Shown here piece by piece: positions 34,526 through 42,613 of a DNA stretch of 64,000 nt (position 1 is its first letter; every line of letters starts with the position of its first letter). The notes under the pieces are model-generated. The model searched no databases and was not told the origin of the DNA. It was given only the letters and a program-made list of their open reading frames with translations. The DNA comes from Catenovulum maritimum (GTDB lineage: Bacteria > Pseudomonadota > Gammaproteobacteria > Enterobacterales > Alteromonadaceae): assembly GCF_001050375.1 (NCBI RefSeq), contig NZ_KQ130482.1:670551-734550 (forward strand), read 5' to 3'. The position numbers were made by a program, and so were the translations under genes.

Positions 34526-34570
34526 TAAAAACCAATACCCTAGTGCAGGTTTCAAAACAGGGTATTGGTT
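34526..34570 (-). terminator. Terminator after the MVL-lectin gene
   Basis: AACCAATACCCT (34530-34541) pairs perfectly with AGGGTATTGGTT (34559-34570). Read on the minus strand the stem is followed by TTTT, as expected for the gene ending at 34613. Confidence 0.7.
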
Positions 34571-34612
34571 CTGGTTGTGTTTATAATCTCAGTTTAATCG
34601 TATTAGGTAATG

Positions 34613-35344
34613 TTAATCGAATTTTATTTCACATACCGACATTTTACCTTGAACTGTTGTCCACCAACCACCAGTCCATTTGCCGCCATTTTGGCTTGCT
34701 ACTCTAGGACACTTTTGTTTTGCGTCATTTTGATTCCAGATCGGCCCTGCATTAATCGCTTTTTTATTACCCGAGCATTCTTTAATGCCTTTGCTCCAGT
34801 TGTTATGTTTGTTAATTGCTGCTTTAAAGCATTGAACTGTTTTAGCTGCATTTGGACTATTTTTACATAATTTGTGCAGGTTACTAGTCTGCCAATTTTT
34901 GCTTCCGCCTCTTGACCAAGCGACTTTACCTTGCACTAAACTTTTACAAACTTGTTCTTGTGAGCGGGCTGCCGCTTGACCTTGTGCATTGCCATTGGCA
35001 TTTTTGATTCGACATAACTCGTTACTCGTTGCTTGATTGAAATAACCCCATGCGACTTTTGTTGTATGTAGATCAATTTGTAGGTTCATTTTACGACTCG
35101 AATCCATCAGATAAACAGACCATTCATCTCGATTTCTTTCTTGCCAATTAATCCTTGTTCCTACTTCGTTAACTTCTAGCCATTTTTTATGGCCGACTTT
35201 AGTGAAGGTACTTTTGTAGCTTGAGCCTTGGTAACAAACGGCTTTGTTAAGCGAGTATGCATCAATACCAAATTTACCTTTTGCTTGTACCGCGGTGCAA
35301 AGTAGAAAGCTTGATAGTATCAGTAAATATTTGAAGTGCTTCAT
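34613..35344 (-). CDS. Secreted Cys-rich protein with C-terminal MVL (mannan-binding) lectin domain
   Basis: A signal peptide (LLILSSFLLCTAVQA) is followed by an N-terminal beta-rich region (about 25-110). A middle segment has Cys-spaced short repeats (ELCRIKN, QVCKSLVQGKVAWSRGG, HKLCKNS, QCFKAAINKHNNWSKGI). The last 50 residues (AGPIWNQNDAKQKCPRVAS then WTGGWWTTVQGKMSVCEIK) match the repeat of Microcystis viridis lectin, the mannan-binding family. The characterised lectin binds oligomannose cores with two such repeats; here there is one, with added cysteines. The gene stands alone on the minus strand with its own terminator. Recognition of algal or microbial mannose glycans is a plausible role. 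The middle region is not recognised. Confidence 0.7.
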   Translation of the reverse strand: MKHFKYLLILSSFLLCTAVQAKGKFGIDAYSLNKAVCYQGSSYKSTFTKVGHKKWLEVNEVGTRINWQERNRDEWSVYLMDSSRKMNLQIDLHTTKVAWGYFNQATSNELCRIKNANGNAQGQAAARSQEQVCKSLVQGKVAWSRGGSKNWQTSNLHKLCKNSPNAAKTVQCFKAAINKHNNWSKGIKECSGNKKAINAGPIWNQNDAKQKCPRVASQNGGKWTGGWWTTVQGKMSVCEIKFD

Positions 35345-35718
35345 TTTAATTCCTTAATGCTTTGTTAATTTAATTTCCAATGCTTTTTATTCTAGAGTAG
35401 GTTTACATTTATATTCTATTTATACAAGCCAATGAAGGTATTACTGGCGTTTTTATAACCTTTTTATATCTTTAGATTCTTAGATAAATAAGCAAAGCTA
35501 GCCACCGACAATACATGTGGTAATCAAATATAATTAGCTGTTTATTCATATATTTGTTAACGCTAAGCCTAATTAGGGGGGGATTATGACAATATAATCG
35601 TTAAAACATGAATGAAAGTTATCTGACCCTAACTCGCTAGAGTCAGATAATTAGATGATGGAAGCTGTGTTATCACATTTTAAAAAGATTTAACGCATTT
35701 AGTTGTTTGAGCTACTAA
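35345..35718. other. Gene-free region with a G7 tract
   Basis: This 374-bp region contains the upstream sequence of the MVL-lectin gene, a run of seven G (35576-35582) and the hairpin at 35619-35650. No coding sequence, RNA gene or clear promoter was recognised. Confidence 0.5.
35619..35650 (-). terminator. Hairpin after the EF-hand gene
   Basis: TTATCTGAC pairs with GTCAGATAA around a 14-nt partly paired loop. On the minus strand it lies about 70 bp past the EF-hand stop. The T-tract is poor. Confidence 0.4.
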
Positions 35719-36243
35719 TTACTCAGCTTTTCGGCTCTCCAATTTTGCTTTAATCGTTTGTTTAATTTCGCTTTTACTTACTAAACCATCTTGGTCAGTA
35801 TCAAAACGCTCGATGAATTTTTCATCGACTTCTGAACTGTCAAGCATGCCATCTTTGTTAACGTCTTTACTATCAAATTTTGCGTGTTTGCCTGCAAATT
35901 TACCATGCTTACCACCTTTACAATGCTTTGTAGCAAATCTGTGTTTACCTGGTTTGTTTGTTTCACCATTTTCAGCACGTTCTGCTTTTTTCTCTTCTTT
36001 TATTAATTTGAAGTCTTCTTTATCGATTTGACCATCTTGGTTTTTGTCTAATTTATCTAATGAAGTGCCTGCATTTTGGATTTCGCTCGAATCAATTACG
36101 CCGTCTTGATTAGTATCAAATAAATGATGAAGTGGGTTTTTGTGTTGTCGTTTTTTAGGTTCGATGTCATTAGCTGCATTTGCAAATGTGTTAGCGCCCA
36201 TGGCTAGTAAAGAAACTAAGATAGCTGAGTGTAATGTTTTCAT
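35719..36243 (-). CDS. Secreted four-EF-hand calcium-binding protein
   Basis: ATG 36243 is chosen because AAGG lies 8 nt before it; a GTG three codons earlier is not needed. The 174-residue product has a signal peptide (LVSLLAMGANTFANA) and four EF-hand loops: DTNQDGVIDSSE, DKNQDGQIDKED, DVNKDGMLDSSE and DTDQDGLVSKSE. A His/Lys/Gly-rich linker (FATKHCKGGKHGKFAGKH) between pairs two and three might bind metals. It is probably a periplasmic or secreted calcium buffer or sensor. It is divergent from the GH16 gene. The neighbouring secreted proteins are rich in calcium loops (FG-GAP, TSP3), which may explain its location. Confidence 0.88.
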   Translation of the reverse strand: MKTLHSAILVSLLAMGANTFANAANDIEPKKRQHKNPLHHLFDTNQDGVIDSSEIQNAGTSLDKLDKNQDGQIDKEDFKLIKEEKKAERAENGETNKPGKHRFATKHCKGGKHGKFAGKHAKFDSKDVNKDGMLDSSEVDEKFIERFDTDQDGLVSKSEIKQTIKAKLESRKAE

Positions 36244-36473
36244 TTGAGTCACCTTTAAACTTAATTGACATATTTTGTTTTGGTTAAGTTATGGTTTGTT
36301 ATCCATTTTCTCTTAACCTTGAAGCTATATTAGCTATGTCAATATGAGCGTAAGATGAGTAATTAAAAATAATTTAAGCTATCCAGGCGTAAGTCTAACT
36401 TGATACATATATCTACAAACAGGGTTACAGATTAAACTCTTATTTTTAAGTTAACACTAAATTAAATTATCTA

Positions 36474-36483
36474 TTGTTAACAT
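36474..36483. promoter_or_regulatory. TTGTTAACAT, second site upstream of GH16
   Basis: It matches the TGTWWACA core and nine of ten bases of TTGTTAACAA. It lies 74 bp before the GH16 start and 45 bp from the perfect site at 36529. Confidence 0.35.
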
Positions 36484-36528
36484 TTTTTTAGTTTGTGGAC
36501 TTCAAATTTAGAACAAACTATTGTATTG

Positions 36529-36538
36529 TTGTTAACAA
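36529..36538. promoter_or_regulatory. TTGTTAACAA palindrome upstream of GH16
   Basis: A perfect 10-bp palindrome 19 bp before ATG 36558, almost the same distance as TTGTATACAA from the GH50 start. It belongs to the shared TTGTWWACAA set. Confidence 0.55.
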
Positions 36539-36557
36539 TTAACTTTAGGTGGTACTT

Positions 36558-37610
36558 ATGTTTAACAACAAAAAATTTGAATATACAATCTTAGCTTCTT
36601 GTTTGGCAGTATTATTGGGTTGCGGTAGCGGAGCAAGCGTTAACACGGATACAGAATTACCGACAAATAATGACGAAATCACAAAGCCGGTTGAGAATGA
36701 AGATCCCAATGATGATTCGAGCGGAGATGATGGCAGCCAAACGCCTATTGACACCCCTGATGATAGTGAACAGAATGACGAAAACCAAATTCAGGTAATT
36801 AATGTTGATACTGCAGATTCTACATTGCCTAGTTTTGTTTCTTTTAATGACACAACACCAGATGACATGATTTGGGAGAAGGTTGATTCATTATCAGATG
36901 AGTTTAATGAATGGGATTCTACTAAATGGATTAAAACCAATTGGAATTATGGTGACACTCCAGTCAATATGCTGAATAAAAATTCGGGTGTGTCAGAAGG
37001 TCATTTGTGGATCAAAGCAACGTTAAACGATGACGGTACTGAACAATGGTTTGAGACTTCACGTGTACGTTCAATTGGTAAAATAAAATTTCCTATGTAT
37101 ACCGAGAGTAGAATTAAAACAGCTCATATATCAGCTTATAATACTTTTTGGCTAAACAACGGTGATATTAATAACCGTGATGAGATTGATATTATTGAGA
37201 ATAACTCTAACCCATCTACAGACTATTCTAACCCAAATTACCCTTGGCAAATGAGTTCTCAATATTTTGTGGTTAAAGATGGTGTAACAGAGAGAGCAAA
37301 AGGTAATTTCGATAACCGAAATTTATCCGAAGGGAATACATTAAAAGGCGTTAAATGGAACGAAGCTTACCATGTTGTCGGTGCTTGGTGGAAAGATGAG
37401 CATAATGTACAGTTTTATCTGAATGGTGAACCAGCTGGAAGCATTAAAACTACACAACCATTTACTTTAGAACAGCATTTAATTTGGGACTTATGGACTC
37501 AAGATTCTTCATGGGTAGGTGGTTTACCCAATAAGTCAGATTTACTAGATGATTCAATTAATACGATGCGAATTGACTGGGTTAGAACTTGGCGTTTAAA
37601 ATCGATTTAA
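36558..37610 (+). CDS. GH16 family glycoside hydrolase, lipoprotein
   Basis: ATG 36558 is preceded by AGGTGG. The 350-residue product has a lipobox (VLLGC), an acidic Asp/Glu/Asn/Pro-rich linker of about 60 residues, and a GH16 jelly-roll from about residue 95. The catalytic motif E-x-D-x-x-E is present as Glu209-Ile-Asp211-Ile-Ile-Glu214 (nucleophile, assisting acid, acid/base). The start of the domain (WEKVDSLSDEFNEWDSTKW) and its end (DSINTMRIDWVRTWRL) are typical of marine galactan-cutting GH16 enzymes. Agarase, porphyranase and furcellaran/carrageenan subfamilies share these features, and the exact specificity cannot be read here. The acidic linker and lipid anchor suggest outer-membrane display. 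It sits at the right edge of the galactan block, before a tRNA gene. Confidence 0.88.
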   Translation: MFNNKKFEYTILASCLAVLLGCGSGASVNTDTELPTNNDEITKPVENEDPNDDSSGDDGSQTPIDTPDDSEQNDENQIQVINVDTADSTLPSFVSFNDTTPDDMIWEKVDSLSDEFNEWDSTKWIKTNWNYGDTPVNMLNKNSGVSEGHLWIKATLNDDGTEQWFETSRVRSIGKIKFPMYTESRIKTAHISAYNTFWLNNGDINNRDEIDIIENNSNPSTDYSNPNYPWQMSSQYFVVKDGVTERAKGNFDNRNLSEGNTLKGVKWNEAYHVVGAWWKDEHNVQFYLNGEPAGSIKTTQPFTLEQHLIWDLWTQDSSWVGGLPNKSDLLDDSINTMRIDWVRTWRLKSI

Positions 37611-37944
37611 GATACTAGTCCTAGCTAGCCTTATTCTGGGGTTAGCTAACTCAACTTATTATCTATATGTTTGTTGCAAGTTACGTATAGGTATGAAGAT
37701 AATAATGGCCCTAAATCACATCATAATTTTCATTTCGTAGTTGTAACTTATCATCCAGCTTGTTTTACCTAATGTTGTATTACTCTGAATCTTTTTTAAA
37801 ATTATATTCTTAAGCGGTATTTTCTAGTACTGCTCTATAAATTTCATGTGGCAGCCTGTTTGATAGATTACACTGTTTTATTAGAGATCCAATCTAAATT
37901 GTTTTATAAGAGGTGTATTTTTGTAGGAGATTAAAGAGATTAAT
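37611..37944. other. Gene-free stretch between GH16 and tRNA-Pro
   Basis: No coding sequence, clear terminator or repeat is recognised in these 334 bp. It forms the border between the galactan block and core genes. Confidence 0.5.
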
Positions 37945-38021
37945 TGGTCGGATTGAGAGGATTCGAACCTCCGACCCCTGACACCCCATGACAGTGCGCT
38001 ACCAGGCTGCGCTACAATCCG
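37945..38021 (-). tRNA. tRNA-Pro (anticodon GGG)
   Basis: The 77-nt minus-strand sequence folds as a cloverleaf. The acceptor stem is CGGATTG/CAATCCG. The D arm is GCGC-AGCCTGGTA-GCGC, and the anticodon loop ATGGGGT has GGG at 34-36. The T loop is GGTTCGAATCC, and CCA is encoded. The T-T mismatch in the anticodon stem is the same as in E. coli tRNA-Pro(GGG). It lies 80 nt downstream of the yejM-like gene on the same strand. Its 3' end faces the galactan block. Confidence 0.96.
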
Positions 38022-38101
38022 ACCGCGCTTGCAATATTAATCAATTGAAAATCGATTGCAAGCGCTAAATCGGTTGTTGTTCTAGATATCTAATCGTTTG
38101 A

Positions 38102-39625
38102 TTACTTATCCAACAAAAAATGTTTTAAATGATTGATTGCACGTACTAAAATGGGGTTTTTAGGCGGCTCAACAACTTCATTAGAGTTAAGGTTTATACT
38201 GGTCATTTGTGCATTACCCTGAATCGTTGTAGTTGATTGATTATGCCATACATAAATCGCATCTTGATTCGCTGTCACAAACCAGCTTTGGTTGTTCGGA
38301 ACAGAATATAAATTATGACCAAATTTACCATAAGCACTTTGGAAAGAGCAGGTTAGCCAGCCTTCTAAAATACTTGGGAGGATATCAAAGTTAGTGGTAA
38401 TTTTAGGTAAGCTGATTAACTCACCATGCATCATCAATCGACCATAACCTTGTTTTTCCTTTGCTAAAACGATAGTAATAGCATGTTCAAGCTTAGGCTT
38501 AAGGTATTCTAAAGCTGAATGATAATCCTCAAATTGCGCTATGTTGAAAATAAGCTGATTTGAACTAACTCTTTGAATTGATTGCGTCAAAGGTAATTCT
38601 ATATCTGTCTGATTATGAATGTTGAGGCCGATATGAGCAGTTAGCAGGGCATTATCTAAAACACTTTGAGATTTCTCAATTTGCTGCTGATAAATAGAAG
38701 GTAAACCAGACATAATTTCGAACAGAGATTCTTTTACATCAAGTGGAGACCAGTGCTTACTGACTTCTATTGAATGATTAAAGCGTTTGGTTTCAAGTTC
38801 AAGACTTGAAATTTGATTAAGTGGCAAACTAATGACATTAATGGATAAGTTACGATTAGCAGGCAGACAACTAAATTGGTATTGAGTTGATTGCATTTGG
38901 TAATTAGATAAATCAAAACTAAATACTTTCTTTTGGTTGTATGCTTCTAAATCGACTAATCCAGAATCACTTAAAATGGTTTTTGCCGTCATAGGATATG
39001 AAAAAGGTAACAACTTATCTTGCTTTACGATTGGTTTGTATAAGCTTAAATCCGCCCAAATATGTGCAAGATGCCCAAGCACAAAACAGCTAATGGCAAT
39101 TGGAATAATTCTAGACTTTATAAACCAGCGTCTGTATTTTTCTAGGTTACGCCAAAGTGCGTTCGCTAAGATCAACTGAAGAAACAAAATAGCTAAGAAA
39201 ACGACAAATAGCGCCGCTTTAAATCCAGTTGGTAAACTTGCAGTTAAAACTTGGAAGTCAGTTTGTATGTAATCTAATGAGAGTAAATTTATATGGTAAC
39301 CGTTAGCCGAAAAAACTAACGCATCTATAAATAAAATGGTTAAGCCAAGTGCGCTGATAAAAGCGGCCCATGGGCGTGCTATATTAGGTTTATTGGTTAA
39401 CGTAATGGGAAAAACTAGAATTAAATAACCAATAAAAAATAAAAATGGAATATGTCCAGCGGTATAAATCAGCATATAAATCAAGCCTAAAAAAGTATCA
39501 GGCAGGGGTTGTGAAAACCAATATACAACTGCGATTAATAAACCGACTAAAGCATTGGTTAAACTAAACCAATGCCCCCATGAATACAGTTTGGATTTTG
39601 TTTGATTTACGCTATTGAGTAGCAT
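38102..39625 (-). CDS. yejM: YejM-like inner-membrane protein (DUF3413) with degenerate sulfatase-fold domain
   Basis: Five transmembrane helices fill residues about 15-190, matching the DUF3413 half of E. coli YejM (PbgA), an essential inner-membrane regulator of lipopolysaccharide synthesis through LapB. The periplasmic half is shorter and diverged (507 against 586 residues). A SGLPSIY element is comparable to the YGLPSSY region of YejM, but no formylglycine motif or metal pair is present, as is also true of YejM, which is not a sulfatase. The gene follows yejL after 6 nt, with yejK divergent, exactly the E. coli arrangement. Orthology rests on the membrane half and synteny. Confidence 0.8.
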   Translation of the reverse strand: MLLNSVNQTKSKLYSWGHWFSLTNALVGLLIAVVYWFSQPLPDTFLGLIYMLIYTAGHIPFLFFIGYLILVFPITLTNKPNIARPWAAFISALGLTILFIDALVFSANGYHINLLSLDYIQTDFQVLTASLPTGFKAALFVVFLAILFLQLILANALWRNLEKYRRWFIKSRIIPIAISCFVLGHLAHIWADLSLYKPIVKQDKLLPFSYPMTAKTILSDSGLVDLEAYNQKKVFSFDLSNYQMQSTQYQFSCLPANRNLSINVISLPLNQISSLELETKRFNHSIEVSKHWSPLDVKESLFEIMSGLPSIYQQQIEKSQSVLDNALLTAHIGLNIHNQTDIELPLTQSIQRVSSNQLIFNIAQFEDYHSALEYLKPKLEHAITIVLAKEKQGYGRLMMHGELISLPKITTNFDILPSILEGWLTCSFQSAYGKFGHNLYSVPNNQSWFVTANQDAIYVWHNQSTTTIQGNAQMTSINLNSNEVVEPPKNPILVRAINHLKHFLLDK

Positions 39626-39631
39626 GATATC

Positions 39632-39847
39632 CTAATCTTTTAATGAGTCCGTTAAAGCTCGACCAAATTGCTCTGCAACTTTTACTTGTTGAGCTGGTGT
39701 TATTGTTTGTTGAATTAACTCAGAAACAGTCATACCTAACGCCATTAAGGCTAAATCTGTTTTAACTTCTTGAGCGCTAAGCGCAACTTTTATCGCAGAT
39801 ACAACAGTATCTATATCTTGTATTTGGTATTTACTATTTTGAGCCAT
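39632..39847 (-). CDS. yejL: YejL family protein (UPF0352)
   Basis: A 71-residue helical protein with the conserved core SAIKVALSAQEVKTDLALMA, LGMTVSELIQ and AEQFGRAL, the signature of the YejL family, and near the family's usual 70-75 residues. Function is unknown; structures of relatives are small helical dimers. It is translationally close to the yejM-like gene (6-nt gap). Confidence 0.93.
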   Translation of the reverse strand: MAQNSKYQIQDIDTVVSAIKVALSAQEVKTDLALMALGMTVSELIQQTITPAQQVKVAEQFGRALTDSLKD

Positions 39848-40002
39848 ATATCCAGTTTCTAAAGTTTGACTATGTAAAAATTGGTATGAAGTTTACATAT
39901 ATATTAAATTTTTCAGGATTATATCATTGTTAATTGAAAAAGGCGTAATTCAATCAAATTTTAGATTTAAGATTAGGCTCATACAATTGTGAGTTATTGA
40001 GG

Positions 40003-40008
40003 TATAAT
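40003..40008 (+). promoter_or_regulatory. Candidate -10 box of yejK
   Basis: TATAAT within GAGGTATAATCC, 53 bp before the yejK start. No convincing -35 box is seen at 17 bp, so the assignment is tentative. Confidence 0.35.
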
Positions 40009-40060
40009 CCGAATTCATCCTTATTAAAATTTATTTTTGTATCTAAGAGTCTATCTAAAT

Positions 40061-41050
40061 ATGTCTGTTTCAACTGCTACTTTATATTTTAACCGTTATC
40101 AAATTAAAGATGATGAAGTTGTTTTACAACTAGATAATTGCTGTGCGGTCGGCGGAGATAATGCCATTTTCTTAGCGGAAAGCTTACATCAGTCCTTTAC
40201 TAAAAAAGGTCAAAAGCAATATTGTGCTTTCGCCGATGATTCAAAAGTGGCGAGTGCAATTAAAGAATCGGGTGAAGTTGGCCAGCTAGCAGAGTTAATT
40301 TCAAACGAAATTAAGCAGTTTATTACTCTAGAAACCATGCCAGCTGAAACTATATTAGTGGTTGCTCATTATCGTTATTTAGCGACTGAGTATTTGTTAT
40401 GTGGCATGTTAGGCGTTAAAGAATCAGTTCAATTAAGTGAGTCGGTTATTCCGACGCGAGCACATCACCTTGATATTACGAACATTCAACTTGCTGTCGA
40501 AATTGACCTAACTGAAATCGGTCTTAATCCAGATTCAGATAGAAGTATTGCTTATATCAAAGGCAGAGTAGGGCGAAAAGTCGGTGACTTTATGTCAGAG
40601 GCTTTACAAATTGAAGAAAAATTTGATGCTAAAGCTGCGACACAAAAACTGGTTGAAAACGTTGAGAGCTTTATTGAAAGCCATAATGATAACCCTGACA
40701 ATGTTAAGATTATGCGTGATGTCTCATTAGAAGTTATGAAATCAGCGGCGGATAGCGGCGAATTTATGCAAATAAAGGCGTTATCTGATGAGTTAGAAGA
40801 AAAAGCAGGCATAGCTGGTTTCTATGAACATGCTGCCAAAGAAGAAGATTTTAGTGAAGAGTGTCCAATCTATATTTCAGCTTCAAAACCGCTTCAAAAA
40901 TTCTTTGGACAGGGTGGTGGTATGAGCCTGTCATTTGATCGCGAACTATTAGGTGAGCATATAGAGTTTAATCCAGAAACTCAGCAGCTTATTTTTAACA
41001 AGATTCCACCAAATTTATTGAATTCACTCAACAAAGCATTAAAGCCTTAA
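40061..41050 (+). CDS. yejK: Nucleoid-associated protein YejK (NdpA)
   Basis: From ATG 40061 the product has 329 residues, near the 335 of E. coli YejK. It begins MSVSTATLYFNRYQIKDDEV, aligning with the start of the family; eight extra codons upstream are unlikely to be used. The body contains AHHLDITNIQLAVEIDL, SIAYIKGRVGRKVGDFM and the late VSLEVMKS and ISASKPLQKFF elements typical of the NdpA family. It is a cytoplasmic protein found with the nucleoid, of unclear mechanism. It is divergent from yejL-yejM and followed 34 nt later by rnd. Confidence 0.93.
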   Translation: MSVSTATLYFNRYQIKDDEVVLQLDNCCAVGGDNAIFLAESLHQSFTKKGQKQYCAFADDSKVASAIKESGEVGQLAELISNEIKQFITLETMPAETILVVAHYRYLATEYLLCGMLGVKESVQLSESVIPTRAHHLDITNIQLAVEIDLTEIGLNPDSDRSIAYIKGRVGRKVGDFMSEALQIEEKFDAKAATQKLVENVESFIESHNDNPDNVKIMRDVSLEVMKSAADSGEFMQIKALSDELEEKAGIAGFYEHAAKEEDFSEECPIYISASKPLQKFFGQGGGMSLSFDRELLGEHIEFNPETQQLIFNKIPPNLLNSLNKALKP

Positions 41051-41084
41051 AGAATAGGAGTGGTAATTTAATTACCAAAACAAT

Positions 41085-42227
41085 ATGCAAGAAGCGATTA
41101 TCATTACCACGAATGCTGAACTTAGTGAACTATCAGCTAACATAGCGAGCAAAGTAGAACTGCTCGCAATTGACACTGAATTTGTTCGCGAACGTAGTTA
41201 TTACCCTGCGTTAGGCTTAATCCAAATTTTTGATGGCGAGTCAGTCTATTTGATTGATCCGCTAAATATTACCGAGTGGCAAAGTTTTGTTGATGTGTTA
41301 GAAAACGACAAAATTATAAAAATAATACATTCTTGCAGTGAAGACATTGAAGTATTCAAAACTGCATTAAAAACTAGGCCCAAAGCAATGTACGACACAC
41401 AAGTAGCAGAGTCTTTTTGTGGTGGTCAAAATGCAGCAGGCCTAGCCGTACTAGTTGAAAAATATACAGGGGTTAAATTAGAAAAAGGCCAAGCTAGAAC
41501 CAATTGGCTAAAAAGACCATTGACCAGTGAACAGCTTACCTATGCGGCTTCAGATGTTTTGTATCTAATCAAGGTATACAAAGCACAAATGCAAGTCTTG
41601 GCTGATACTCAATTTATGGATTATGCCAAGCAAGATGTTGAGCAAATTATTGATAAAAAATTCCAAGTTATCAACTTAGATACTGCTTGGCGTGATATTA
41701 AGAGTGCTTGGCAATTAACACCTCGTGGTTTAGCTGTATTAAAAGAATTGGTTAAATGGCGTTTAGAAGTTGCGATCAAAAAAGACCTAGCGGTTAACTT
41801 TGTGGTTAAAGAGCGTACTTTAGTTTTACTGGCAGAAAGAAGGCCAAGTAGTTTGTCAAGCTTAAGCAATGTGCCTGATATTCACCCGATGGAAGTGAAA
41901 AGACATGGCCGAGCTATGTTGGAATGCATTCAGCGTGGCAAGCAAGTCGAAGAAGAAGCTTGTCCTGCCAGTATCAAGCGAGTTGCAGAAGTCAGCGGTT
42001 ATAAAAAATATTATTCAAGTTTAAAGAAGCAAGTTACGGTTGGTGCTGACAGAGCAGGCGTTTCAATTGAACTATTCGCTTCTAAACGCATGATCAATCA
42101 AGTACTCGCATATCATTGGCAAGTTGCACCTTGGAGCCGTGAAACCTTACCCGAATTATATTCTGGTTGGCGTGGTGAGTTTGCTAAAGAGTTATTATTA
42201 AAGCGTTTATCTGAATTAGATGAATAA
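41085..42227 (+). CDS. rnd: Ribonuclease D
   Basis: A 380-residue 3'-5' exoribonuclease that trims tRNA precursors. The DEDD exonuclease sites are visible: Asp30 and Glu32 in LLAIDTEFVRE (ExoI), Asp87 in IHSCSEDIEVF (ExoII), and the tyrosine-type ExoIII motif in TYAASDVLYL. An HRDC domain follows (about 210-290, with LAVLKELVKWRLEVAIKKDL) and then a second helical C-terminal region, as in E. coli RNase D (375 residues). The last 89 nt of the gene plus 26 nt beyond are duplicated at 50683, on the far side of the sucrose cluster. Confidence 0.95.
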   Translation: MQEAIIITTNAELSELSANIASKVELLAIDTEFVRERSYYPALGLIQIFDGESVYLIDPLNITEWQSFVDVLENDKIIKIIHSCSEDIEVFKTALKTRPKAMYDTQVAESFCGGQNAAGLAVLVEKYTGVKLEKGQARTNWLKRPLTSEQLTYAASDVLYLIKVYKAQMQVLADTQFMDYAKQDVEQIIDKKFQVINLDTAWRDIKSAWQLTPRGLAVLKELVKWRLEVAIKKDLAVNFVVKERTLVLLAERRPSSLSSLSNVPDIHPMEVKRHGRAMLECIQRGKQVEEEACPASIKRVAEVSGYKKYYSSLKKQVTVGADRAGVSIELFASKRMINQVLAYHWQVAPWSRETLPELYSGWRGEFAKELLLKRLSELDE

Positions 42228-42253
42228 TTTTTGTTTCTTTGTTGAAGTTTTGT
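42139..42253 (+). repeat. Direct repeat, copy 1: 3' end of rnd
   Basis: This 115-bp segment (last 29 codons and stop of rnd plus 26 bp) recurs at 50683-50797 in the same orientation with one difference, A at 42194 against C at 50738. It defines the left edge of the inserted sucrose cluster. Confidence 0.97.
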
Positions 42254-42305
42254 CATTTAATTAGAAAACTTTAGGGCTGTTGATCTTTCTGATCAGCAGC
42301 ACGCT

Positions 42306-42356
42306 AATGCGAATCCAATTACTAACACTCCTCTATCTTTGGTTCGCATTTTTTAT
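42306..42356 (+). terminator. Hairpin plus T-tract downstream of rnd
   Basis: AATGCGAATCCAA pairs with TTGGTTCGCATT (one bulged base) and is followed by TTTTAT. A second hairpin, GCTGTTGATC/GATCAGCAGC, lies just before it at 42276-42300. Both are on the island side of the repeat. The rest of the gap to 42613 shows nothing. Confidence 0.6.
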
Positions 42357-42613
42357 ACCTTGTAGGCTTTCTGGAGGCTGCATGGTTATAAGAAAATCGG
42401 TTATATAATTGCGCATAAATAAATTATTATTTTTAATTTGTTATTTAAACTTTATCAAATAAGTTTCATGTTAAAACGAGTTTATGTAGATACGGATGAT
42501 CTAAGTGTAAAAATAATATAAACAAAAATATCGTGAATGAGTAGGGCAAAAAGAATCACTAGGCGATACAAATTAGCTCGCCTATATTTTAGTCTCAACA
42601 GAATTATGAGTTC

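Noticed and set aside
38102..39625. An active sulfatase in the core region
   Set aside because: No formylglycine C/S-x-P-S-R motif and no metal-binding Asp pair; the YejM-like reading fits the synteny.
15805..39895. Repeated TTTACAT / TTACATTTA words in several intergenic regions
   Set aside because: They lack consistent symmetry and spacing and are expected often in AT-rich DNA; only those fitting the TGTWWACA core were kept.
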